DNA of 64,000 nt from Gilvimarinus polysaccharolyticus. GTDB taxonomy: Bacteria > Pseudomonadota > Gammaproteobacteria > Pseudomonadales > Cellvibrionaceae. The stretch covers positions 770,169-834,168 of the forward strand of contig NZ_LFIJ01000001.1 in NCBI RefSeq assembly GCF_001187555.1, given 5' to 3'. The notes beneath the pieces are model-generated. The model saw nothing but the letters and a program-made list of their open reading frames with translations. It was not told where the DNA came from and searched no databases. Below are positions 36,601 to 43,337 of this stretch, in pieces. The position numbers and the translations under genes are program-made. How positions within the stretch are numbered: the first letter of the stretch is position 1; every line of letters starts with the position of its first letter.

Positions 36601-37125
36601 ATTACTCCAGAAAAAAGCAGCCAGCGTATCGGCGGGTTAGTAGTTGCGACACGTACCATGAAAACCAAACGCGGTGAAACTATGGCGTTTGTTACATTGG
36701 ATGATCGTACTGGACGCATCGAGATTGCAGTTTTCTCTGACACGTTTAATGAGTGTCGCGAATTGCTGGTTAAGGACGCTCTGTTATTGGTTGAAGGGCA
36801 AATTAGCCATGATGATTACAGCAATAGCTTGAAGATGCGGGCTGATGTTGTCCGTAACTTAGCCGAAGTGCGTCAAGATAAGGCGCGAGCATTGTGTTTG
36901 TCGCTTAATGCGGGGGAGTTAGGGGTAAATGCCCCCTCACGCTTACGTGAGTGCCTAGAGCCGTACCGTGACGGAAAATGTCCAATCGTTATTAATTATG
37001 AGCGTTCGGACGCACGCTGCCAGCTACGGTTAGGTGAGCAGTGGTGTGTGCGTCCAGAGGATGATTTATTACAGCGCCTTAGAGAGGATTTTGGCGCTGG
37101 CAACGTACGGCTCGATTACCGTTAA
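33622..37125 (+). CDS. dnaE: DNA polymerase III alpha subunit
   Basis: 1167-residue replicative polymerase. Domain order: PHP domain from FVHLRLHTEYSLSD, palm with the catalytic aspartates Asp402 and Asp404 in MPDFDVDF, GPGRGSGAGSLVAY, fingers, tandem HhH region, and the C-terminal OB fold (IGGLVVATRTMKTKRGETMAF). Length fits the DnaE1 type. It closes the 18-kb plus-strand cluster. I saw no intrinsic terminator with a T-run after it; the next 200 bases contain two palindromes listed separately. Confidence 0.99.
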   Translation: MTAQFVHLRLHTEYSLSDSLVRIKPLAARLRELDMPACGVTDQTNFYGLIKFYKAMQGQGVKPIVGCDFLINGADSESKPTVITLLAMNDAGYKNIIALISRAYQKGQQQGVAYIERSWVSEFSAGVIALSGGRLGDIGLSLLSGRNAQARTELAHWMAEFPGRFYLELQRTGREYEESYLHAAVALADEAQCPVVATNDVRFLRADEFEVHEARVCIAEGRALDDPRRERRYSEQQYLRSADEMLELFSDIPEALQNSVEIAKRCTVNIKLGEYFLPQYPIPDGLTENEFFEKVCLDGMDMRLEKILDKTAPDYTERYQVYRDRMQFELDIILQMGFPGYFLIVMDFIRWAKENGIPVGPGRGSGAGSLVAYSLEITDLDPLQYDLLFERFLNPERVSMPDFDVDFCMENRDRVINYVAETYGREAVSQIITFGTMAAKAVVRDVARVLGKSYGLADKLSKMIPPTPGMTLKQALEEVDILRELLETDGDAQEIWDMAVKLEGLTRNVGKHAGGVVIAPNQLIDFSPLYCDESGKGLVTQYDKNDVEDAGLVKFDFLGLRTLTIIDWAMKMINAQRAKSDLPALDITTIDLEDKPTFDMLKRAETTAVFQLESRGMKDLIKRLKPDNLEDMIALVALFRPGPLDSGMVTDFVNRKHGKAEVAYPDAKYQHKSLEPILKPTYGVIVYQEQVMQIAQELAGYSLGSADLLRRAMGKKKPEEMAKQREFFAEGAKGKGIDPTLAMKIFDLVEKFAGYGFNKSHSAAYALVSYQTAWLKTHYPAHFMAATMSSDMDKTDKVVTFIEECRTMGLTLLPPDVNRGELKFTVDDDNNVIYGLGAIKGLGEGPVDSIIHARETGGPFNDLFDFCARVDPRKVNKRALEALVRSGAADNLGPSCNFDRDRAVMFAAITEAVKTAEQSAANASAGMVDLFGDVVPSAASTEDVYREFSRVRPWSMKERLTAENETLGLYLTGHPIDEYDQEINFLVSSRIANITPEKSSQRIGGLVVATRTMKTKRGETMAFVTLDDRTGRIEIAVFSDTFNECRELLVKDALLLVEGQISHDDYSNSLKMRADVVRNLAEVRQDKARALCLSLNAGELGVNAPSRLRECLEPYRDGKCPIVINYERSDARCQLRLGEQWCVRPEDDLLQRLREDFGAGNVRLDYR

Positions 37126-37135
37126 AAGCTAATAC

Positions 37136-37147
37136 TTAGTGCTCTAA
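37136..37147. promoter_or_regulatory. TTAG-N4-CTAA palindrome, copy 1 (3' side of ectR)
   Basis: TTAGTGCTCTAA, ten bases after the dnaE stop codon. It shares the half-sites of the copies in the ectR-ectA region and is a candidate EctR operator. Confidence 0.4.
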
Positions 37148-37185
37148 TAGTTACTGTATGGTGATAATTTTTGTGAGTAAAAGCA

Positions 37186-37197
37186 TTAGTACACTAA
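37186..37197. promoter_or_regulatory. TTAG-N4-CTAA palindrome, copy 2 (3' side of ectR)
   Basis: TTAGTACACTAA. The surrounding 14-mer TAGTACACTAAGTA (37187-37200) is the exact reverse complement of the 14-mer at 37958-37971 in the ectR-ectA promoter region. It lies 50 bases from copy 1, and the two together could form a long imperfect stem. Confidence 0.5.
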
Positions 37198-37333
37198 GTA
37201 GTTTGTGTGAGTGATGAAGTAGCGGCTATAGCCGGCTAATACACCCGAGCCATAAGCTGTGCCCTGGGGTGTTAATGCTGAATAGCGCTGTTTAGGGGCA
37301 ATAATTACATCGTTTGGCAGCTTGCTAACGGTA

Positions 37334-37915
37334 TTATTTATCCGCTTCCCCGCGGTCTAGCGCACCAACGTCCAAAAAGGGTGCGGCGTCTAGGGTTTCG
37401 GCATTCATCATCGAGGCCACCCGCTGCAGCGATGCAATAATCATCCCTTGCTCCCAATCCTTTAGGTCTTTAAAGCTTCTGACAAAGTCATCCTGCATGG
37501 CAGTAGGGGCTTTCTCTAAGATCTTACTGCCTTTATGGGTAAGTTGTGGGTAAACCTTGCGTTTGTCCTGCTGTGAGCGGACTCGTGTTATAAGTTCACG
37601 CTTTTCTAGCCGATCGAGCACGGTAGTAACCGTGGCTTGAGATAAGCTCATATCCCGTGCCAGCTCGCTGATCGTCATATCGCCTTTGTTTTGCAGCATC
37701 TGCATCAGCAATAGCTGCGGGCCGGTGACTGAAGCCGTTTTAACCAGCCTTTTAGAGTGTAGGTCAGTAGCCCGGATAACTCGGCGCAGCGACACCAGAA
37801 CTTCTTCTATTCTATCCATTGCCGTTCTCTGATTTGAAAGCGCGAAAGTATAAGCAGCTTTTGCTTCGAGTCCTAATATTTCTGCGTCTATATGATAGCT
37901 AGCTGCTTTACTCAT
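37334..37915 (-). CDS. ectR: MarR-family regulator of ectoine genes
   Basis: 193 residues. A winged helix-turn-helix (about 90-135: MTISELARDMSLSQATVTTVLDRLEKRELI) and the EctR-like opening MDRIEEVLVSLRRVIRATDLHSKRL identify the MarR group known to repress ectABC in halophilic and methylotrophic bacteria. It is divergent from ectA. ATG at 37915 is chosen because GAGGC precedes it; an internal ATG at 37819 would give a protein that begins exactly at the family-typical MDRIEE, so the first 32 residues are uncertain. It probably autoregulates through the palindromes beside it. Confidence 0.9.
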   Translation of the reverse strand: MSKAASYHIDAEILGLEAKAAYTFALSNQRTAMDRIEEVLVSLRRVIRATDLHSKRLVKTASVTGPQLLLMQMLQNKGDMTISELARDMSLSQATVTTVLDRLEKRELITRVRSQQDKRKVYPQLTHKGSKILEKAPTAMQDDFVRSFKDLKDWEQGMIIASLQRVASMMNAETLDAAPFLDVGALDRGEADK

Positions 37916-37943
37916 GGTAGTGCCTCGGCTGATGGGTGCTTCC

Positions 37944-37972
37944 TGTACATGTAAATATACTTAGTGTACTAT
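37944..37972 (+). promoter_or_regulatory. putative ectA promoter
   Basis: TGTACA (37944-37949), 17-base spacer, TACTAT (37967-37972). Palindrome copy 3 covers the -10 hexamer, the position expected for repression. Both hexamers are imperfect and the call is tentative. Confidence 0.35.
37961..37972. promoter_or_regulatory. TTAG-N4-CTAW palindrome, copy 3 (ectR-ectA region)
   Basis: TTAGTGTACTAT, one mismatch to the others. It lies between the divergent starts of ectR and ectA and overlaps a possible ectA -10. Confidence 0.5.
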
Positions 37973-37982
37973 ACATTAAAAC

Positions 37983-37994
37983 TTAGACCACTAA
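37983..37994. promoter_or_regulatory. TTAG-N4-CTAA palindrome, copy 4 (ectR-ectA region)
   Basis: TTAGACCACTAA, 22 bases (two helical turns) from copy 3, so two dimers could bind the same face of the DNA. Confidence 0.5.
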
Positions 37995-38108
37995 ACATAT
38001 TTTTAATGGAATCGACCAGTAAATGGCGTGTTGGGTCATTAAATAGCCTGTTTAGGTGTGTTTAGCGGTTGTTTTTTACTTTTAGTCCTTAGGGAAAAAG
38101 CAGTCGTT

Positions 38109-38606
38109 ATGAGTGAATCAGAAACAGTTGTGTTGCGTCACCCCACGGCGGCCGATGGCTATACCGTTAATCAGCTGGTTGCGGCTAATCCGCCTTTAGA
38201 TCCCAATTCGATTTATTGCAATCTTTTGCAGTGCTCGCATTTTGCCGATACCGCTATAGCCGCTTTTAAAGGTGAGCATATGGTGGGTTTTGTATCGGGT
38301 TATGTGCTACCCAATGAGCCGAGTGTGTTGTTTGTATGGCAGCTGGTGGTCGACCCCGCCGCTCGTGGCCTAGGGCTTGCCAAGCGACTTGTTAATGCTC
38401 AGTTGGCCAGCGATGCTTGCCGGCAGGTAACACACCTACAAACCACAATAACTCCTGATAACGACGCCTCATGGGGTGTGTTCAAGTCGTTGGCTCGTGA
38501 TTTAAATGCCGAGTTAAACAGCGACGTTCACTTTGAAGCACATACCCATTTTGGTGGTGTTCACGACGATGAGCACCTTTTAGTGATTGGCCCTTTTAAG
38601 CGTTAG
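38109..38606 (+). CDS. ectA: L-2,4-diaminobutyrate N-acetyltransferase
   Basis: 165-residue GNAT acetyltransferase making N-gamma-acetyl-diaminobutyrate, second step of ectoine synthesis. The opening LRHPTAADGYTVNQLV, NSIYCNLLQCSHFADT and acetyl-CoA loop ARGLGLAKRL are typical. The ATG at 38109 begins the family N-terminus; the longer frame adds a hydrophobic stretch through the leader. First gene of the ect operon. Confidence 0.97.
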   Translation: MSESETVVLRHPTAADGYTVNQLVAANPPLDPNSIYCNLLQCSHFADTAIAAFKGEHMVGFVSGYVLPNEPSVLFVWQLVVDPAARGLGLAKRLVNAQLASDACRQVTHLQTTITPDNDASWGVFKSLARDLNAELNSDVHFEAHTHFGGVHDDEHLLVIGPFKR

Positions 38607-38634
38607 CGCTAGGGGCTTTTTAAGGCACGGCTAT

Positions 38635-38648
38635 TTAGGCCGGCCTAA
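38635..38648. repeat. 14-bp perfect palindrome between ectA and ectB
   Basis: TTAGGCCGGCCTAA. It shares the TTAG...CTAA outer half-sites but with six bases between. It may be an mRNA hairpin limiting read-through or a variant operator. Confidence 0.35.
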
Positions 38649-38704
38649 TTTATCACTTAGATACACAGACATATTTGTAAAAATTAATTATTTGAGGATA
38701 TAGC

Positions 38705-39979
38705 ATGAAAATTTTTGACGAAATGGAATCAGAAGTTCAGTCTTACGCTCGGTCATTTCCTGTCGTGTTTAATAAGGCGAAAGATTGCTATCTGTATACC
38801 GATTCAGGTGATCGCTATATTGATTTCCTGTCGGGTGCGGGCTCTTTGAATTACGGCCATAACAACGACAACATCAAGCAAGCCTTGGTTGATTATATTG
38901 CCGAAGATGGCATTACCCATGGTTTAGATATGCACAGTGCGGCCAAGCGAAAATTCCTAGAAGTGTTTCGGGACAACATCTTAAATCCTCGCGATATGGA
39001 CTATGTGTTGCAGTTTACTGGCCCGACAGGTACTAACGCCGTTGAAGCAGCGCTTAAAATTGCGCGAAAAATTACTGGTCGTAATAATGTTGTATCCTTT
39101 ACCAACGGCTTTCATGGTTGTTCGTTAGGGGCGGTTGCCGTGACCGGTAATCAGCATCATCGTGGTGGTGCTAATGTATCGCTTAGCGATGTCGACCGCA
39201 TGCCGTTTTGTGGTTATTACGGTCGAGATGTTGATACCGTTAAAATGATGGATAAACTGTTATCTGATCCATCAAGTGGTATTGATATGCCTGCGGCAAT
39301 GATACTAGAAGCTGTGCAAGGCGAGGGTGGTTTGAACGTTGCCACTGATGAGTGGTTGCGAGCGGTTGAAAAGCTTTGTAAAAAGCATGGGATCTTAACG
39401 ATCCTAGATGACATTCAAGCAGGCTGTGGCCGTACTGGCTCCTTCTTTAGTTTTGAAAAGTCGGGGATTAAGCCCGATGTGATTACCTTGTCTAAATCTT
39501 TAAGTGCTTACGGTTTGCCGTTTGCGGTAGTGTTGATTAAACCCGAGTTAGATCAGTGGGAGCCAGGTGAACATAATGGCACTTTCCGTGGTAATAACCA
39601 CGCATTTGTTACCGCTGCAGCCGCCATTGAGCATTACTGGAGCGATAACAAACTTGAGCAGGCCGTTCATGAAAAAGCCGCTATTGTGACTAAACGCTTT
39701 AAGAAAATTATTGACGCACATGGCGAGATAACGCTGGGCCTTAAAGGGCGCGGTTTGATGCAGGGCATCGATTGTCGTACCGGTGAGCTGGCGGGAAAGG
39801 TTTGCGCTAAGGCCTTTGAAAATGGGTTGGTAATTGAAACATCGGGTAATTATAGTCAGATCGTTAAATGCTTCTGTCCGTTAACCATTACTGTCGAAGC
39901 GCTTAATGAAGGCTTAGATATGCTAGAAGCGAGCTTTGCTGAGGTGTTCGCTAAAGAAAAATTAAAAAAAGCATCGTAA
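38705..39979 (+). CDS. ectB: diaminobutyrate--2-oxoglutarate aminotransferase
   Basis: 424-residue class III aminotransferase that makes L-2,4-diaminobutyrate from aspartate semialdehyde and glutamate, the first step of ectoine synthesis. The PLP lysine is Lys264 in TLSKSLSAYGLPF; FTGPTGTNAVEAALK and ILDDIQAGCGRTG are also seen. Ribosome binding site GAGG stands nine bases before the ATG. Follows ectA by about 100 bases. Confidence 0.98.
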   Translation: MKIFDEMESEVQSYARSFPVVFNKAKDCYLYTDSGDRYIDFLSGAGSLNYGHNNDNIKQALVDYIAEDGITHGLDMHSAAKRKFLEVFRDNILNPRDMDYVLQFTGPTGTNAVEAALKIARKITGRNNVVSFTNGFHGCSLGAVAVTGNQHHRGGANVSLSDVDRMPFCGYYGRDVDTVKMMDKLLSDPSSGIDMPAAMILEAVQGEGGLNVATDEWLRAVEKLCKKHGILTILDDIQAGCGRTGSFFSFEKSGIKPDVITLSKSLSAYGLPFAVVLIKPELDQWEPGEHNGTFRGNNHAFVTAAAAIEHYWSDNKLEQAVHEKAAIVTKRFKKIIDAHGEITLGLKGRGLMQGIDCRTGELAGKVCAKAFENGLVIETSGNYSQIVKCFCPLTITVEALNEGLDMLEASFAEVFAKEKLKKAS

Positions 39980-40001
39980 ATACTATTAGTTAGGATGTTT
40001 C

Positions 40002-40026
40002 TGGCGACTTTTAGTCGCCATTTTTC
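40002..40026 (+). terminator. attenuator-like hairpin between ectB and ectC
   Basis: TGGCGACT / AGTCGCCA with a three-base loop, followed by TTTTTC. It ends about 20 bases before the ectC start and could make ectC expression lower than ectB or protect the upstream mRNA end. Confidence 0.6.
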
Positions 40027-40045
40027 AAATTTTTTGGAGTTAAGA

Positions 40046-40444
40046 ATGATTGTTAGACGATTAAAAGATGCAGAGAAAACCGACCGTAAAATTGTCTCAG
40101 AAGGGTGGGATAGTACACGTTTACTGCTAAAAAACGACGGCATGGGTTACTCGTTTCACATAACCACAATTTATCGTGATGCCGAGCTGCATTTGCACTA
40201 CCAAAATCATTTTGAAACAGTTTATTGTATGAGTGGCTATGGATCGGTTGAGACAGTCGCTGACGGCAAGGTTTATCCGATTGAGCCCGGTACAGTGTAC
40301 AATCTAAACCTTAATGATAAACACATTTTGCGTGCCGATGAGGAAATGAAGATGGCCTGTGTTTTTAACCCGCCATTACATGGAAAAGAAGTTCATAACG
40401 CAGAAGGTGCGTATGAGTTGGACGCAGAAGAGGTTAAAGACTGA
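40046..40444 (+). CDS. ectC: L-ectoine synthase
   Basis: 132-residue cupin enzyme that cyclises N-gamma-acetyl-diaminobutyrate to ectoine. The three metal ligands known from the family are at identical numbers here: Glu57, Tyr85 and His93. The ATG at 40046 follows TTGGAGTTAAGA. The N-terminus [14 protein letters not shown] is family typical; the longer frame to 39995 runs through the attenuator hairpin. Confidence 0.98.
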   Translation: MIVRRLKDAEKTDRKIVSEGWDSTRLLLKNDGMGYSFHITTIYRDAELHLHYQNHFETVYCMSGYGSVETVADGKVYPIEPGTVYNLNLNDKHILRADEEMKMACVFNPPLHGKEVHNAEGAYELDAEEVKD

Positions 40445-40462
40445 TTTGAATGAAACAAGGGG

Positions 40463-40478
40463 TTAGCGATATCGCTAA
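40463..40478. repeat. 16-bp perfect palindrome between ectC and ask
   Basis: TTAGCGATATCGCTAA. Outer AAACAA / TTGTTT can extend pairing. It is the third palindrome with TTAG...CTAA ends in this operon, here with eight bases between the half-sites. Confidence 0.4.
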
Positions 40479-40526
40479 TGAGTCTCGTTTGTTTAATTCA
40501 GTCTTGTGCATAGAAAAGGTAATGGT

Positions 40527-41963
40527 ATGAAACATACAGTAGAGAAAATCGGCGGCACCTCAATGAGTGAATACTCAGCGGTGCGCGATAACGTCATATT
40601 AAAAGGGAATAACAGTAGCGACATTTACAATCGGGTGTTTGTTGTTTCCGCCTACGGCGGTATTACCGATTTGCTGCTAGAAAATAAAAGTAATGGAAAG
40701 CCTGGTGTCTATGGCTTATTTGCCAATACCAGCAAAGATGATGAATGGCATGAAGCCTTTACCACTCTGCGTGAAAAAATGTTTGCTATAAACCATGAAT
40801 TATTTTCTGAGACGGAGCTTAGATTGCAAGCCGACGAGTTTATTTCGACTCGCCTAAGTGATGCCGAACGGGTATTAACCGACTTACAACGCTTGTGTCA
40901 GCACGGCCACTTTGAGCTGCAAACACATTTGTTTACCGTGCGTGAGATGCTTGCCAGCATTGGAGAAGCTCACAGTGCTTGGAATATGGCCCATCTGCTC
41001 AAGCGCGATGGCATTAATGCCCGTTTTATCGATTTGTCAGGCTGGAAGACGGAAGGGGCTGAATCCCTTGATACGATGATTGGCCAGTCTTTTTCGAATG
41101 TCGATTACGCTACTGAGTTGCCTATTGTGACCGGCTATACCCATTGTGATAAAGGCTTAATGGCCAGCTTTGATCGCGGCTACAGTGAAATGACCTTTAG
41201 TCGGATTGCCGTTATAACCGGTGCTCGTGAGGCGATTATTCACAAAGAATATCACCTGAGTAGTGCGGACCCCCGTTTAGTCGGTGCCGATAAAGTGGTT
41301 CCTATTGGTCGTACAAATTACGATGTTGCCGACCAACTGGCTAATTTGGGCATGGAAGCGATTCATCCCCGCGCGGCTAAAGGCTTACGTCAAGCCGATA
41401 TCCCTTTGCGAGTTATGAATACCTTTGAGCCTGAACACTCGGGCACCTTAATTACAGGTGATTACGTAAGTGATACACCAAGGGTCGAAATTATTGCCGG
41501 TCGTCGTCGGGTTTACTCTATTGAGTTGTTCGATCAGGACATGATGGGGAATATCGGTGTTTACGATTCAGACATACTCAAAACGATCGCGCGCTACAAA
41601 GCTCATGTTGTGAGTAAAGACATTAATGCCAATACTATTACGCATTATGTGGCCGGCAATTTAAAAACCGTTAATCGTATTCGACGGGAATTAGAAGAAG
41701 CTTACCCTGATGCTGAGATTAATACCCGTAAAGTTGCGGTGGTATCCGCCATTGGCAGCGATATGAAAGTGCCTGGAATGTTGGCTAAAACGGTATCTGC
41801 TCTGAGCGCGGTAAATATTAGTATTCTTGCTATGCACCAATCAATTAGGCAAGTAGACATGAAGTTTATTATTAATGAAGACGACTATGATTTGGCAGTA
41901 CAAAGCTTACACCGCTGTTTGATTGAAGTTCACGATCATGGAGACGCAATATGCGCGGCCTAA
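40527..41963 (+). CDS. ask: ectoine-associated aspartate kinase
   Basis: 478-residue aspartokinase of the type (Ask_ect) clustered with ectABC. It supplies aspartyl phosphate for ectoine synthesis and in studied cases escapes the usual feedback control by lysine and threonine. The kinase domain starts KHTVEKIGGTSMSEY and contains TGYTHCDKGLMASFDRGYSE; C-terminal ACT domains include VAVVSAIGSDMKVPGMLAKT. The ATG at 40527 follows AAAAGGTAATGGT. Its end overlaps the next gene by 13 bases. Confidence 0.96.
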   Translation: MKHTVEKIGGTSMSEYSAVRDNVILKGNNSSDIYNRVFVVSAYGGITDLLLENKSNGKPGVYGLFANTSKDDEWHEAFTTLREKMFAINHELFSETELRLQADEFISTRLSDAERVLTDLQRLCQHGHFELQTHLFTVREMLASIGEAHSAWNMAHLLKRDGINARFIDLSGWKTEGAESLDTMIGQSFSNVDYATELPIVTGYTHCDKGLMASFDRGYSEMTFSRIAVITGAREAIIHKEYHLSSADPRLVGADKVVPIGRTNYDVADQLANLGMEAIHPRAAKGLRQADIPLRVMNTFEPEHSGTLITGDYVSDTPRVEIIAGRRRVYSIELFDQDMMGNIGVYDSDILKTIARYKAHVVSKDINANTITHYVAGNLKTVNRIRRELEEAYPDAEINTRKVAVVSAIGSDMKVPGMLAKTVSALSAVNISILAMHQSIRQVDMKFIINEDDYDLAVQSLHRCLIEVHDHGDAICAA

Positions 41964-42874
41964 CAACTGGCGCGCTGATATTGCTTGTGTTGAGCGTCTA
42001 CGGTGCTCATGCAAGTGATATCGTCGAGACAACAAAAGATGGGGCCCAAGAGGCCCCATCTTTTGTTGCAGCCCCTGCTGCAGATAAGCAACTAAGAACA
42101 ACAGTAGAAAAACTAGATGAGCCAATGTACAGCCCGTTTATCGAGCGATATATACTTGATGAATTAAAAGCGTTGCGTACCGAAATGGCGGCTCAACGAG
42201 TCGAACTTACCGAAAAATTGGTAGATCGCCATGTGGAATCCATTGATCGCGGCGTCAGCTACGCAACTAATACCATTACCTATTTCTTCTATCTGATTGC
42301 AGGTGTTAGCTCAATATTGGTTTTGGTGGGCTGGACATCAGTGCGCGATATTAAAGAGCGTATGAATAAAATCGCCGATGAGGAGGTGGGTAAACTGGTT
42401 GAGGTTTACGAGAAACGTCTACGCTTAATTGAGCTTCAGTTAACGCAAAAAACCCAGCATATTGACGCTAACCGAGAGGAGATTGAGCGCACTCAAGAGT
42501 TGCACTCGCTTTGGCTTAAAGCGGCACAGGAAACCCTGTCGGCCAATAAAATTGCTATTTATGATCAAATTCTAGAGTTGCGGCCCGATGACTGTGAAGC
42601 GCTAACGTATAAGGCTGACGAGGTTTTGGAACTTGGTGAGGTGCAATGGGCCATTAACTTATGCCAGCATGCGTTAACTATCGACCCAGATAATGCCCAC
42701 GCCTTTTACCAATTGGCCTGCGCTAAGGCGATGTTGGGTAACTACGATCAAGCAATTCACTATTTGCGTGAGACTCTGGAACGTGCAGATAGTTATCGAG
42801 AAACAGTTATGGAAGATCCTGCGCTTGAGCCTCTTTACGATCTAGAAGATTTTAAATCTTTGTTGTCTAGCTAG
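41951..42874 (+). CDS. exported/membrane TPR protein linked to the ect operon
   Basis: 307 residues, function unknown. Signal peptide MRGLTTGALILLVLSVYGAHA, a periplasmic segment, one transmembrane helix near 107-132 (TYFFYLIAGVSSILVLVGW), a charged coiled-coil (about 135-190) and tetratricopeptide repeats (about 195-280) with the C-terminal LYDLEDFKSLL seen in TPR end-of-group domains. The start overlaps ask by 13 bases. Codons 27-39 form a perfect terminator hairpin, so this gene may be expressed only by read-through of the ect operon. An alternative start after the hairpin (ATG 42125) would lose the signal peptide. Its conserved link to ectoine genes is not established. Confidence 0.8.
   Translation: MRGLTTGALILLVLSVYGAHASDIVETTKDGAQEAPSFVAAPAADKQLRTTVEKLDEPMYSPFIERYILDELKALRTEMAAQRVELTEKLVDRHVESIDRGVSYATNTITYFFYLIAGVSSILVLVGWTSVRDIKERMNKIADEEVGKLVEVYEKRLRLIELQLTQKTQHIDANREEIERTQELHSLWLKAAQETLSANKIAIYDQILELRPDDCEALTYKADEVLELGEVQWAINLCQHALTIDPDNAHAFYQLACAKAMLGNYDQAIHYLRETLERADSYRETVMEDPALEPLYDLEDFKSLLSS
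42030..42068 (+). terminator. intrinsic terminator inside the TPR coding sequence
   Basis: CAACAAAAGATGGGGCC (42030-42046) pairs perfectly over 17 bases with 42052-42068, with a five-base loop. GC core followed by CTTTTGTT. It lies 67 bases after the ask stop, where the terminator of ectABC-ask would be expected, but within the next reading frame. Confidence 0.75.
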
Positions 42875-43337
42875 GCGCTCTTAATAACCTCTCCTAAATA
42901 TTTAATCGAAGACGCGGAGAGGTTGTTTTATCTTGGGTATTTGATCGCACTTTAAGTACCCAATCGTACATTTTTATCTTTTATGTTGTGCCATTAAAAG
43001 TAATGCTAATGCTCTGCGTGCGAGTAATTCTTCGTGTGTAAAGGTTATGTATGCCACTGCATTCAGTGCAGGTATTAACGTAACGGTTATTGCTTTTATT
43101 GCCCGAACGCTCTATCAGGCATCGCGGGTACGATCTCTACAACCCCATGTAATAACTACAAAGTAATAAGTTCATGCTGGGTTTAATTCTTATCATTAGC
43201 CGCCCGTCGGTCCAAAATTTGGCAGTTTTGGCATCATTATAATTAAAAATCACATAGATATTAGCTGGCAAGCTATTTGCTCTGAGTAAGTTTCTGGTTG
43301 TTATTTTTTTAACCAATACCTTACCCAGGACTGAACT
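42875..43337. other. intergenic region before opgG
   Basis: 463 bases. Left end: the TPR gene terminator. The opgG promoter should be in the right half; a perfect -10 TATAAT stands at 43238-43243, about 95 bases before the start, without a good -35. A short CACTG-N4-CAGTG hairpin occurs near 43056. No coding frame is convincing. Confidence 0.5.
42886..42930 (+). terminator. terminator after the TPR gene
   Basis: AACCTCTCC (42886-42894) pairs with GGAGAGGTT (42916-42924), with a 21-base loop, followed by TGTTTTA. Confidence 0.65.

Noticed and set aside
43219-43233. Sigma-54 promoter (GG/GC pair) before opgG
   Set aside because: The GG and GC are 10 bases apart instead of 12.
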